Of a stretch of 64,000 bases of DNA, positions 23,761 through 34,614 are shown piece by piece (position 1 is the stretch's first letter; every line of letters begins with the position of its first letter). The notes beneath the pieces are model-generated. The model was not told the DNA's origin and searched no databases. It saw nothing but the letters and a program-made list of their open reading frames with translations. This stretch comes from Talinum fruticosum (lineage: Eukaryota > Streptophyta > Magnoliopsida > Caryophyllales > Talinaceae). A program made the position numbers and the translations under genes. The stretch is from contig JAITYX010000011.1 of assembly GCA_021018815.1 (NCBI GenBank), positions 5,284,501 through 5,348,500 on the forward strand, read 5' to 3'.

Positions 23761-25342
23761 TTTTCATTTTTTATTTTTTAAATTTTTAACAGAGCATGAA
23801 ATATTGAACGGAGAGAGGTAGACGGTGTGGTGTGGGCTAGTGCTATAAAGTTTCAGTATACTAGACATGGTACTGGGCAGCATCAACCCTAGTATGGAAA
23901 AGCTTGACTTGCCGGAGAGCATGGAGGTTTGTGGTGGTCACTGTTAGGCCCGAAACTCATTTGCACCGTTTTACTAGACAGAGAATTCAAGCTTCCTGAC
24001 CAGTGGAGGTTCACTTTGCTCAATTTTACTTGCTCTATTTAGGGTTTCATTATTTTTGGCAGCTTTGCCGCCGGAAACCTATTAAAATGGTTCATTGGTC
24101 GGGGACTCTAATTTCAGATCTAGTATAGGGAGAGATGAACGACAGTAGCCACCACCGGGCTTGCCGGTGGCCGGTGATCTCCAATCAAAGGTCAGTGGCA
24201 AGTGTTGGGCGTTGTGGTTACTGCTTTCGGCCTAATTATTGTGGCCGACAAATTCAAGGGCAGCGACAACTTCGTGGAGAAAGTTATGATTAAAATTATT
24301 TCATTAAATAACTAAATTAAACCACGGATAATATTATAATATAACCTTCAAAACTTTTTTTTAATTAAAAAGGGATATTCATTATCGAAAGCCATATGAC
24401 ATCTTATATAAAAATTATCTAATAAGAATAAATTTCAAATAATAAAATCAATACTCATTTCCAAGAAGTTAATGGTAAGTATATTATCAACCGGTCTAAT
24501 CCTGTTGTATCTTTTTGACAGTTAAGCATGTTCTTCAACGTCCTTGTGTTTTTCCAAAACGTCGGTGATATATATTATAATTATCCGGAGCATGTATATA
24601 TTTGACATGATAGACTACAATTGTAAGGAAGATCGTCATGATATAACCCCTTCAATGAAATTTCATTGTTGACTCATTCTCAAATCAAAATAAGTATACT
24701 TCATATGACAGAATTTAATCATACAATGGACGATTTTTAGATCTAAAAACTCACATTAGGGCGAGAAATAAAACTCACACAAGGGTGAGAAGTCAAATAC
24801 ACGCTATGGAGGGACACCTAATTCTCACAATCTTTTGCTATGGAGGGACACCTAATTCTCACAATCAAAACAAAAAGAATTTATTGTTATATCTAATAGT
24901 AAATCCAAATATAATTTAAATAGGCATTGAAAAAGAAGAAAATTGGGGCTTACGATGACCTCCAAAACTAGAACCGTAGAGTTGTAATGCTTTTATCTTT
25001 AATTCTATTATCCACTAAAATGATTGATGATCTCTTGATTACTCATGAGTTAAGTTATTATTGCCAAATGTTCACCAACTCTTAAAATTTGCTATATGAG
25101 TTCTACATACAAGGAATGGTTCTGCATCACAGTCTCTCATAAAATAGGCATTGCCATGCTGTTATAAGATTTAATTTTTTATTATGTAGTTTTTTTTTTA
25201 ATCGAGAAAGCAGCATTAATTTAAAAATAGCATATCCATAAGTACATAAATAGAGATTGGCTCACAACAAACTCCAAACCAAATCTTCTCTGATCCTGAG
25301 GGATAACCCTAGCTAGATTATGGTCAACGAGTTTGCATCTCA
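23761..25342. other. Intergenic sequence, unassigned
   Basis: No gene is supported. A GC-richer island at about 23820-24250 (GCCGGTGGCCGGTGATC type) suggests an old repeat but shows no ends. A 34-bp duplication lies at 24803-24866. Confidence 0.6.
24803..24866 (+). repeat. Short direct repeat (offset 34 bp)
   Basis: The motif GCTATGGAGGGACACCTAAT followed by TCTCACAATC occurs twice, at 24803 and 24837, apparently identical. Confidence 0.95.
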
Positions 25343-25350
25343 CTTAACAT

Positions 25351-27541
25351 TAACCCGGTAATCGGGTCATTCGGTTCGGGTTAACTTCGGGTCGATCTTG
25401 TTCGGATTTGGTTCGGTTTCGGGTTCGAGTCAACTTCGGGTCAATCTCGTTCGGGTTCGTTCGGTTTCGGTTCGGTTCAATTTCGGATCAATTTCGTTCG
25501 GGTTCGTTCGATTTCGGTTCGGGTTCGGGTTTGGTTTGGGTTAATTTCGGATCGGGTCAACTTTGAATCGGTTTCGGTTCGGATTGGGTCAATGTCAATT
25601 TGGGTGAGTTTCGAGTATGATTTTGGGTTAACTTTAGATCGGGTTAAAATCAGGTCGGGTCACTTTTGGGTCGGGTTGATATTCGGTCGTGTCGTGTCAA
25701 ATTTTTTACAAAACCTTTTTGAGTTGATGAAAAATAAAATTTTATAAAGTTAATATATTATTAGTATTAGTTTTTTTATTTTACACATTTGTTTTTATAA
25801 AGATTAAAAGTGGAACGTTGTTTATTAAAAAAAAAATACTAGTAACTTTTAAGAGATATAACTTATAAGTGTAAACAAGAAAAATTTGAATATTTGACTC
25901 TAAATTTAAAACAAGATAAACCAAGTTGATATTTCAATACGTCACATATGTATAATCCAACTCAAACTTATTGATAAATATCAAAAACGAAATCGTAAGA
26001 CAACAACAGATCGATAGATATAAGAGTTAGGATTAACCGAATTTACTCGATGAATTGTAATTTGTAATGAATGAATTGAACTAATGTGAACCATAATTTG
26101 ACGCTTAATTTCATATGATGCCAAGTCGATTTGGTCAAATTCGAACTAGTACAATTTCAACCGAACTTATCTACGGACTACATAAATTAATAAAATCGAA
26201 ATTGCGAGATACCGACATAATAACAATACTAATAGACTAAATGGCAACGGTTCGAATTTTTAGAATGATTATATTTGATATTAAATTTATAAAAATAATG
26301 TTAGAATAACTTAGATAAGTTCGAGTCGATACAATCTAAAATGATCTTGATAAATCAAAATGAATACTGAATATTCATCGACCACTAGTCATAATAACCA
26401 ACTAAGAAGAATATTTAGTCAGTCAGTCAATCGGTTATTGCTCAACTCATAAGTACTCAACTTACCATTATCATCTTGTATTATAATTTTCCAACCAATT
26501 AATTGAACTAATTTGAACATTAATCTAGAGCTAAATTTAATATCAATTTGGTCAAATTCAAACTAGTACGGAATAATAAAAACGGAGTTGTGAGATACCG
26601 AGACATGGTAATGATTACTAATTTACTAAACCAAGTCTCATCGATATAGTTAAGTACTTAACTTATTCATGTAATGACTATATTTAACGTTAAACGGACC
26701 CGACTTAGATAAGTTTGAGTCAATATAATCTTAAATAAACTTGCTAAATCAAAGTGAAAACTAATACAATTCGAATTGAACTTATTTATACAAATTAAAT
26801 TACATATTGTACACATATTTCATTATTTTTTAAATTATTTATATATTTACACATATTTCATTATTCTTTAAATTACATATATATTTACACGTTTTATTAT
26901 TCTTTAAATTATATATTTTACCTCCATTTTCATGAACAAAATAATAACTTATTTTGTAATGTAAATTCTCTAAACTTATTAATTAAATTAAATTAAATTC
27001 TATTAATAACATCTTATAAAGTGATAATATAAAAATTTCCACCTTTTATTTTTTTCCTCTTATTTGTTTAACAAAAATCAAGATTTTCATCTCTACTTCT
27101 ACTCTAGTAAAAATCAAATTTTTATCACAAATTACAATTAGATTTTGGAGGGAAAGCTCCCTCTCTTATGAGAGACTTGCCCAAAAAATGTGGGTTGGGT
27201 CAAATTCAAATTCGGGTCGGGTCAAGTTTGGGTCACTTTTATTTGAACTAAGGTCCGATTCGGTTCGGGTCCGATTCGGTTCGGGTCTAATTCGGTTCGG
27301 GTTTGATTCGGTTTGGGTCGTAATCGGGTCAATTATATTTCGGGTCGGTTTCGGTTTCGGATCGGGTCGTTTTGTTTCGGTCCGAATCGGGTTCATTACA
27401 TTTCGGGTCGGTTCGGTTCGGGTAGGTTCATTTCGATTTTCGGGTCAAAATCGGTTCAAGCTGTTTCGGATGTCGGTTCGGTTTGGGTTTCGGGTTGTTC
27501 GGGTTGATCCATTCGGTTCGTGGTCGGTTTTGCCAGGTCTA
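25351..27541. mobile_element. Non-autonomous hAT element, copy 3 (2191 bp)
   Basis: It starts TAACCCGGTAATCGGG and its reversed right end is TAGACCTGGCAAAACCGACC. It is flanked by a perfect 8-bp duplication CTTAACAT (25343-25350 and 27542-27549). About 350 bp at each end is made of TCGGGT/TTCGGTTCGGGT units; the middle is AT-rich without a transposase. Apparent open frames at 27188-27691 are translations of the TCGGGT array. The right end is only about 90 bp from the 3' end of the large LINE. Confidence 0.85.
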
Positions 27542-27628
27542 CTTAACATGCAGCCAATTATAAGATATAAAGAAAGTACTAGAGAATCAATATCATCTAA
27601 AATCAAGGTCACTAAGAAAGGAAATTGG

Positions 27629-28668
27629 CTAATTCAACCTCTTTATAGACGGAAGACAGTCCAATTCGATAGTGACCCTTCGGTAACTTAGCCTCTTTGT
27701 TATTTGTAGACCATTAAGAATCGCTTTGGTTTCGGTGGTGGTGATTGGCCATGATGCCCGAACTCGTTTGACAGCAGCTACACACACTTCACCCATGTGG
27801 TTACGTCCCACCACTCCCAAGCCTATCCACCCATCTCTCCCAATTGAAGTATCCACATTAAATTTGATAGTATCTAGTAAAGGCGGTAACCATGACATTG
27901 TGAGAGGGGTAGCAATAATTCTGATTTGCTGATTGTTCTCATCACTAATTTTGATTATGTCACTGACCATTCTCCTTACTCATTCAATTACCACCATAGC
28001 CGGTGTTTTGGTACTATTGAAGACCTTCCCATTTCTACTTCCCCAAGCAGACCATCCAAGCGTAAGACATATCATGAATGTATCAACGTCCAAGTGTTTT
28101 GCCCAGACTTTAATCAGCTCTCCCGACTTGGTTACATCATTTTTGAGCTGAATAACCCTATTATCCAGGTCTGACTAGATATCTTTAGTGTAATTGGCAG
28201 TCAAAGACCGCATCGTAGGAGGTCACCAATTCCTTGTTGCAGTGAGGGCAAATGGCATCTGAAGCAATATGGTGTTGGGCAAGCAATTCCTTGGTGGGTA
28301 AGGTATTGTTGCACCATTTTCACCAAAAAGTGTTTAGCTTTAGGTAACACCTTTGAGTTCAACAAATTGGCCAGTATCTTTCATACTCATCACAAGAAAT
28401 GGACATGCCCAAAAGATATGCAGATTTAACGGTGAAAAACCTTTGTCCGAAGAGCACCAAATCGACGATCAAGTGGAGATCGTGAACTAATGGGAATGGA
28501 AGAGATGAGATGCTTATCTTGATCATTAAATAGGGTGTTCATGAAGTTCATATTCCGCTACCTTAATTGATGATCAATAAGCTCGAAACACAACAGATTG
28601 TGCCGCTAGTGGGCATAGGGCTCGTTGCTAACTTGCTCTCTCCCCATTGATGAGCCATGCATCCCACC
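27629..28668 (-). pseudogene. LINE ORF2 piece: connection, zf-RVT and RNase H (RVT_3)
   Basis: Reading leftwards: WDAWLINGE at about 28660 and KVFTVKSAYLLGM near 28420-28460. Then a zf-RVT zinc region, LPKAKHFLVKMVQQYL and AICPHCNKELVTSYDAVFDC (about 28195-28350). Then the RNase H domain (27629-27970): IKFNVDTSIGRDGWIGLGVV, GRNHMGEVCVAAVKRV, TETKAILNGLQ and VTIELDCL. The Asp, Glu and Asp acidic positions of RVT_3 are visible. Several stops and shifts lie between the zf-RVT part and the start of this open frame. Confidence 0.85.
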
Positions 28669-30738
28669 TGCGGACACCTTAAAAGTGTCGTCCTTTTCTC
28701 TATTTTTTTAATTTGTTGGCCTAATGATGATAATCCCGAGTCCTGTTTGAGGATTTGGATGTTGGACTCGTGTTTGATTGGTACGACGGAAGCCAGTAAA
28801 CCATAAAAACCCTAGTACCAAATAAATAGCCTTTTGCCTTGGGTCGATCTAAAAATTCCCTTTTCTTTCGGATAATCCAAAACCAGGCCAAGCCTTTAGA
28901 GACAACAGAGTTCAATGTTGTGTGCCGGAAATCCCAAGTTCAGAATGCTACATTTTACTTCGAGTACAACCGGACAAGGAGTCGAAGACCTTAAGACGAC
29001 GTTAGACGTTGCATTTTATGATCACCAAAATCAAAGTTCTGCATTTAAGCTCCAAGACAGTCCACCCGAGACTAGGAGCCCACAATCTCCTTGAAAGCCC
29101 AACATGGTTGGCGCCCCTTATAGGTAATTTCACTAAAGCGTTGTGTTTTGACTAAGGAATCCCAAGACATCACGGAAAGGGCACAAAACCTTAGAAGACC
29201 ACCCATGGCCAACGTCTTCTACCATGCATTTTGCCTCAAAATGTTGTGTTCCAGCTTGCGGACTCCCGGGTAGCACGCTAGGCACGAAACCCGAGGCAAC
29301 ATCGGTTGGCCGGCGCCTGCCTCCCTCATTTACCCGGTTCTATCCAATTTTATCCTTTGCTTTATCCGGTCTTATCACTTTGATCTTGGTCCGGTTTTTG
29401 CTACTAGCTTTGGACGGTTGGTCGAGTTAACCCTAGGTCATTCCTTGACCTAACATCTCCCTATAAATAGAGAGCCTTGGCTCTCATTCTCCATATGGCT
29501 CAACCCTCAATATTACTCTACTGAAATTTGCCTAAAAGCTACTCGAATACTCCATTACGTATTCCGATCTCTTGGTCCCTTTTCAGCCTCTTCCCACTTT
29601 ACTTTCATCATTCTCCTTACATCCGATCCCTAAACTCCATCGATTACACATTTGCTTACCTATCTCCACAAAAACTCACAAAAAGCCTATTTCAATTCAC
29701 CACCATCACATCAAGAGATACGGATCCGAGATCCGGATCGGCAGGTGGGACAACCCGAGGGCAGAGATCCGAGTTTTCAAAACAGTTTATTTATTTTTAT
29801 GCTTTTATTGCTTTTTGTATTGTGGATTCAAGATGTATCGCATTTAATTCCTCCCCGCCCTATGTAATCCTTTAGTTTTTCTCTTTTCTTTCGCTTTTGC
29901 TTTTCGTTTCGCCTTTACCGCTCTTCTTTACTTTCGCTTTTATCGCTTTCCTTAATTATGTTTTGGTTGTTTTAATTCTTTATCGCATGTTGTTGCTTGC
30001 TTGCTTTTGTACACTATTTGAATTCACTACTCAAACTTGTAATGACCGTCTTTGGATGAGCGGAATGGAAGAGTCTATCCCTACGTTTCGTATCGTTGCC
30101 CTTGAATCCGATTCTCGGTTCAAATACCGATGGAGTCATGTTTAGCCTCTTTTAGTCTTCATTTTTCCCATACTAAGATTAGAAGAGCAAGTTTTGTTAG
30201 TTTTATTTTCTAAAAACTAACTGGCGACTCCCTTTGCTTATTTCTTCTAAATTTGCATCTTGGATATTTTTTGGTCGAATAGCGGGAAAACGGAGTTCGG
30301 ATCCGCCAGCCAAGGCGGAGGTCGAGGCTAGTCTCCTCGGCCGTGGCCTTTGGCCGGCGCCGGCCACCACTAGGTACGGGCTGCCACTTGCACCGAGTGG
30401 TCGGCGAGGCGAGCTCGGGTCCAAACCGGTGTTTTCACACCGGTTTGGCCCTAGAGCCTCACGGCGAAACGAAACCCTAATTCCTATTTTTCAATTAAGA
30501 AATAATATTCGAGACTTCTTAAAATAATTCCTAAAATAAAATAATTAATAAAACCGCCATTTAACTTTGCTTAATCCGCTTTAAATCAGATTTAATAAAA
30601 TTCAAAAATCTTAATAAAAGGTTCATCCCTACATTCCAAAATCGACTTTCTAAAACCATCTTCAAAATCAATCTTTAAAAAAGAGACCCGACACAAGTGC
30701 AGAAGCTCGGTAGGCCCCGACCGACCGTGGTTCCTACA
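28669..30738 (+). mobile_element. Gypsy-type solo LTR, copy 1 (2070 bp)
   Basis: Starts TGCGGACACC and ends GTGGTTCCTACA; the minus-strand relative at 56729-59530 starts TGTAGACACC. A TATA box (TATAAAT, 29462-29468) and an R/U5-like region with GGTGGGACAACCCGAGGG (shared with the next copy) are visible. The right flank CCAAT (30739-30743) and left flank CCACC (28664-28668) look like a mutated 5-bp duplication. The surrounding LINE frame continues across the insertion (ending SQIDI on one side, WDAWLING on the other). There is no internal region, so this is a solo LTR. Open frames inside it are not genes. Confidence 0.8.
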
Positions 30739-31409
30739 CCAATCATATATCAATTTGACTACCATTACCGACTCTCTATATCGGACCTTCCTTTAGTAAG
30801 GCCTTAGAAGACCATAAGCCTCTCGGAGCGTAGCTTAGTGAGTGTCCAAGGGTTGAGTTTAGAAAGTCCGAGTTAGGAAAATACTTAACTTTTATGACCT
30901 AGCCAAGGAGAAAGTTGCTGTTCCGGAAAATATGCCGGGATTGCTTAGCAAGCAACGAGTCGTTGAACAAGTCTAACTTCCCGAAACCCATACCACCAAA
31001 GACCTTTGGCTTTCAAAAATTCACCCAGCTTTTCCAATGCATTTTTGTTTACCATTCTTGGCCCCCACCAAACCCTAGCACAGAGCCGGTGAATATCCTT
31101 AATCAAGGTGGCTAGAAGTTTGAACAAGCTCATGAGATACGTTGACATCGCTTGTATAACCGATTCAAGAAGGATTTCTTTTCCTGCTCTAGAAAGGAGT
31201 TTTTCTTTCCATCCATTGAGTTTCTTCCAGATTCATTCTCTAGGGATGCAAATACCACCTTCTTGCTCCAACCTATAACTTTGGGTGCTCCAAGGTACTT
31301 CGCATGTTTATCCACTCGCCTCATGCCCAACAAAGTTGATAGCTCCTCTTGCTTTATAATACTCATTCTTTTACTCGAAGGAAACTTTTGATTTGTCAAA
31401 ATTTCTCAT
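30739..31409 (-). pseudogene. LINE ORF2 piece: RT thumb and connection
   Basis: Reads leftwards RNFDKSKVSFE (31370-31405), MRRVDKHAKYLGAPKVIGWS then KKVVFASL (31250-31330), SHELVQTSSHL, WVGAKNG-like, VFGGMGFGKLDLFNDSLLAK (30940-31005), and VKYFPNSDFLN with LGHSLSYAPRGLWSSKALL, ending RVGNGSQIDI at about 30750. These are the usual post-RT motifs of plant L1 ORF2. Frameshifts are frequent. The stretch with the FADD-type motif that should precede it is missing at the junction with the LTR copy to the right. Confidence 0.8.
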
Positions 31410-32900
31410 ACGAGGCTAGAAGCTTTCCCTTTTAAACGACGTCGTGGCCGGTGCCCGCCTTCTAGAAGCATGGTGGAACGCTGCATTTTGAGCTTGGAGA
31501 GTCCTGGGAGACACAACGAGGGCACAAAACCCTAGGAGGCTCCGGTTGGCCGGTCCCCGCCTTCTCCCTTTAACTCGGTTCTATCCGGTTTTATCATCTT
31601 CTAATCTGGTTCTATCTCTTAAGGAATGACCCGATTTTATTTCAATTGTTTGGACGGCCGATAAGAGGCAAACCCTAGGTCATTTGTGACCTAGGTCCTC
31701 TCCTATAAATAGAGACGTATGACTCTCATTCCTATATGGCTTCCTGCCTTAGCTAAAGAATATTTGATTATTCGATCTCCGGGCACTCATTCAATCGATC
31801 ACTACCATACTCTAGACACGATTCACAAAACTAGCCCTTTTCTTCGGATTGGCACCATTGCATCGAGAGATCCGGCGAGGAGATCCGGATCAGCAAGGTG
31901 GGACAACCTGAGGGCCATATTTCAACCTTCGTACGGTTATATTTATTTCTTTTTATTTGCTTTCCGAATTGTGGTTTAAGAGATGTAATCGCTTTAATTT
32001 CCTCCCGACTGATGTAATCTTTTAATTCCCGTTTTTCTTTCTTTTACCACTTTCTTTATCGCTTTTCTTTACCATTTTCCTTGTTATGTTTTGGTTGCTT
32101 TAATTTTGTTTCGCATGTTGTATGCTTGTTTTCTTACATCTTTATTGATACACTACTCAAACTAGTAATGACTGTTTTCGGATGGGCGGAATGGAGGGAT
32201 TTATCTCTATATTTCGTACCCTCGCCCCTTAATCCGATTCTCAATTCAAGACCGATGGAGTCATTTTTAGCCTCTTTTAGCCTTAGTTTTCCAATACTAA
32301 GATTAGAAGAGCAAATGTTTTTATTTTGTATTTTTGTTAGTTGTTTCCTTCTTAAAAGCGACTGGCGATTCTCTTATTTTATATTTTGTTCTATGTTAAA
32401 TATGCATCCCGGTTGTTTCCTGATTTGCGGGATAAAAAAAAAAGATGAAGGTTTTGGATCTGCCAACTAGGGCAGAGGCCGAGGCTGACTCTGTCAGCCC
32501 CGCCTTTGGATGGTGCCCGCCATCGCCGGGAGCGAGCTGCCGCGTGTGCTCGGCGGTCGACAAGCGAGTCTTCGGTCCGGACTAGTGCTTTTACACCAAT
32601 CGGCCTTAAAACCTCTCAGCGAGAACCCTAACCCTAATCTTATTTATCCTTTAATTTGTAAACAATATCCTGGGACTTCTAAAATAATTGCTAAAATAAA
32701 ATGATTAATAAAATCGCTAATAAAATCTAATTTAATTCATTTCAACTTGATTTAATAAAATTCGGAAATCTTAATAAAAGGTTCATCCCTACATTCCAAA
32801 ATCGACTTTCAAAAACCATCTTCAAAATCAATCTTTAAAAAAGAGACCCAACATGAGTGGGGAAGGTCGGCAGGACCCTGGGCCGGCCGTGGTTCCTACA
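31410..32900 (+). mobile_element. Gypsy-type solo LTR, copy 2, 5'-truncated (about 1.49 kb)
   Basis: Same family as 28669-30738: shared TATA region (31704-31710), GGTGGGACAACCTGAGGG, GGTTCATCCCTACATTCCAA and the end GTGGTTCCTACA. It lacks about 575 bp of the LTR start. The left edge is uncertain (31410-31440) because LINE-like codons may continue a little further. CTCAT occurs on both edges (31405-31409 and 32901-32905), but the missing LTR start and missing LINE segment point to a deletion across this edge, so the repeat could be chance. Confidence 0.7.
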
Positions 32901-32905
32901 CTCAT

Positions 32906-33933
32906 GTATTAGTCCTTGAAATATCGCATTAGAAATCGGTCCCGATAGGGCTTACGCAACAATAACAAGCCGAGTACGGGATATTGGGTCTCCCTGTTTG
33001 AGCCCTCTTGAGGGTTTTACGGAACCACAAATTTCTTCATTAATAACAAACTCATAGGAGGGGAGGTCACATAGTTCATTATGAATCTTACCCAATCACT
33101 ATCAAAACCCATGCATAGTAGAACCGGTTGTAGGAAATTCCGATCGACCCTATCATAAGCCTTACTCATATCCAGTTTAACTACCATGACCCCTTGTTTG
33201 CTTTTAGATTTACTCTTCACAAGTGTGGAAAAGTTCTAAAGCCACCAAAATATTATTTGTAATTGAACGCACTGGGGACAACCATTCCGATTTGGAGAGA
33301 TAATGTTTGGCAGGAGCAATTTTAGTCTATTAGCAATGGTTTTTGACACAATCTTGTATATGACATTGGAGAGACTAATGGGCCGGTATTCCATCATATT
33401 GAATGGGGACTTAACCTTAGGAATCAACATATTGAGAGTGTAGTGAATTTAAGAGGGAATTAGTTAGACCAAAAAGAATTGATTGAACAAAAGTAGTTAC
33501 CTCTGCGCCAACTATATGCCAATATTTATGAAAAATAATGCATGCATACCATTGGGTCCCGGGGCCTTTGTCGGAGACATTTGTTAGAGCGCCACCTTGA
33601 TCTCCGTAAGGGTGTACGACTATCCCAAAATCACCTTCGTTTGGTTCGTAAGTCTTGGTTCCACACCTCTTAAAGCTGCATCATAATTTATTGGTGGTGT
33701 AGTGGCAAATAGGATAGCACAATAATCCTCTATAATTTTGATGATCTCTTGCCGATTTGTCACCCATTCATCATGATCATTTAGAATATGGTAAATTTCG
33801 TTCCTTTGCTTCTTTGAGCAGACTTTGTGGTGAAAATAAGGTGTGTTTCTATCTCCATCCTTAAGTTCATTGGCCTTTGCTCTCATGAACCAAATTTGTT
33901 CATTTTGCTTATAGAGAGTATCTAGTCTAGATT
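32906..33933 (-). pseudogene. LINE ORF2 piece: reverse transcriptase fingers and palm
   Basis: Reads leftwards: SRLDTLYKQNEQIWFMRAKA and GDRNTPYFHHKV (33840-33930), KGPGPNGMHALFF (about 33540-33580), MLIPKVKSPFNMMEYRPISL and SNVIYKIVSKTIANRLK (33340-33430), VMVVKLDMSKAYDRVDRNFL (33150-33200), and RGLKQGDPIS (about 32980-33010), ending in SNAIFQGLIHE (32905-32940). KLDMSKAYDRV holds the first catalytic Asp. The downstream FADD motif is deleted at the LTR junction. Stops and shifts show it is inactive. Confidence 0.88.
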
Positions 33934-34614
33934 TGTAACAACCCGTCCCTAAACATAACATATTAACATAATCCATCAATTATAATGAGCACGTACATTT
34001 CAATTCCAAAATATTTTCATGTCATATTATATATACATGTATATATCGAAATTATTTTTGCAGGACCCAAACGTAAACGACGACGATGGATGACCAATAT
34101 TTACAGTATAATTCATAAAGTATCAACTCCCAAAATATTATTTATGCTTATATTTACATAATCCATACACAATTCCTTCAATCATAAATATTTAATATAA
34201 ATCCAATTTTTTTTAGAAATATGCTTATATATGGATATACATACACATATATATACATATAAATATATATCTAGTTAAGCACTTTGAGTACATGAACATC
34301 CAATATCAATTTCTAGCCTAACTAATGAAGTTAACCTAATTTTAGTACAAATACCAAATAATAGGACAAAAATTAGTAATAATATTAATAATTAAACAAT
34401 AATAAAAATAATTATGATAAAATAACAAAAATAATAAATAATAATAATGAAGCTGATAATATTAATGATAATAAAATAATAATAAAAATAATAATGGATT
34501 ATTATGATTTTTGGGAGTCAAATAAAGGGTTGACACCCTAAATAACACTAAGCATACTTGATTAATTGGCAAATCACTATTATACATGCATTGCTACATT
34601 TGGCAAGCTCTAAA

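Noticed and set aside
27188..27691. 167-codon open frame rich in FGSVRVG-type residues
   Set aside because: Direct translation of the TCGGGT array at the hAT element's right end.
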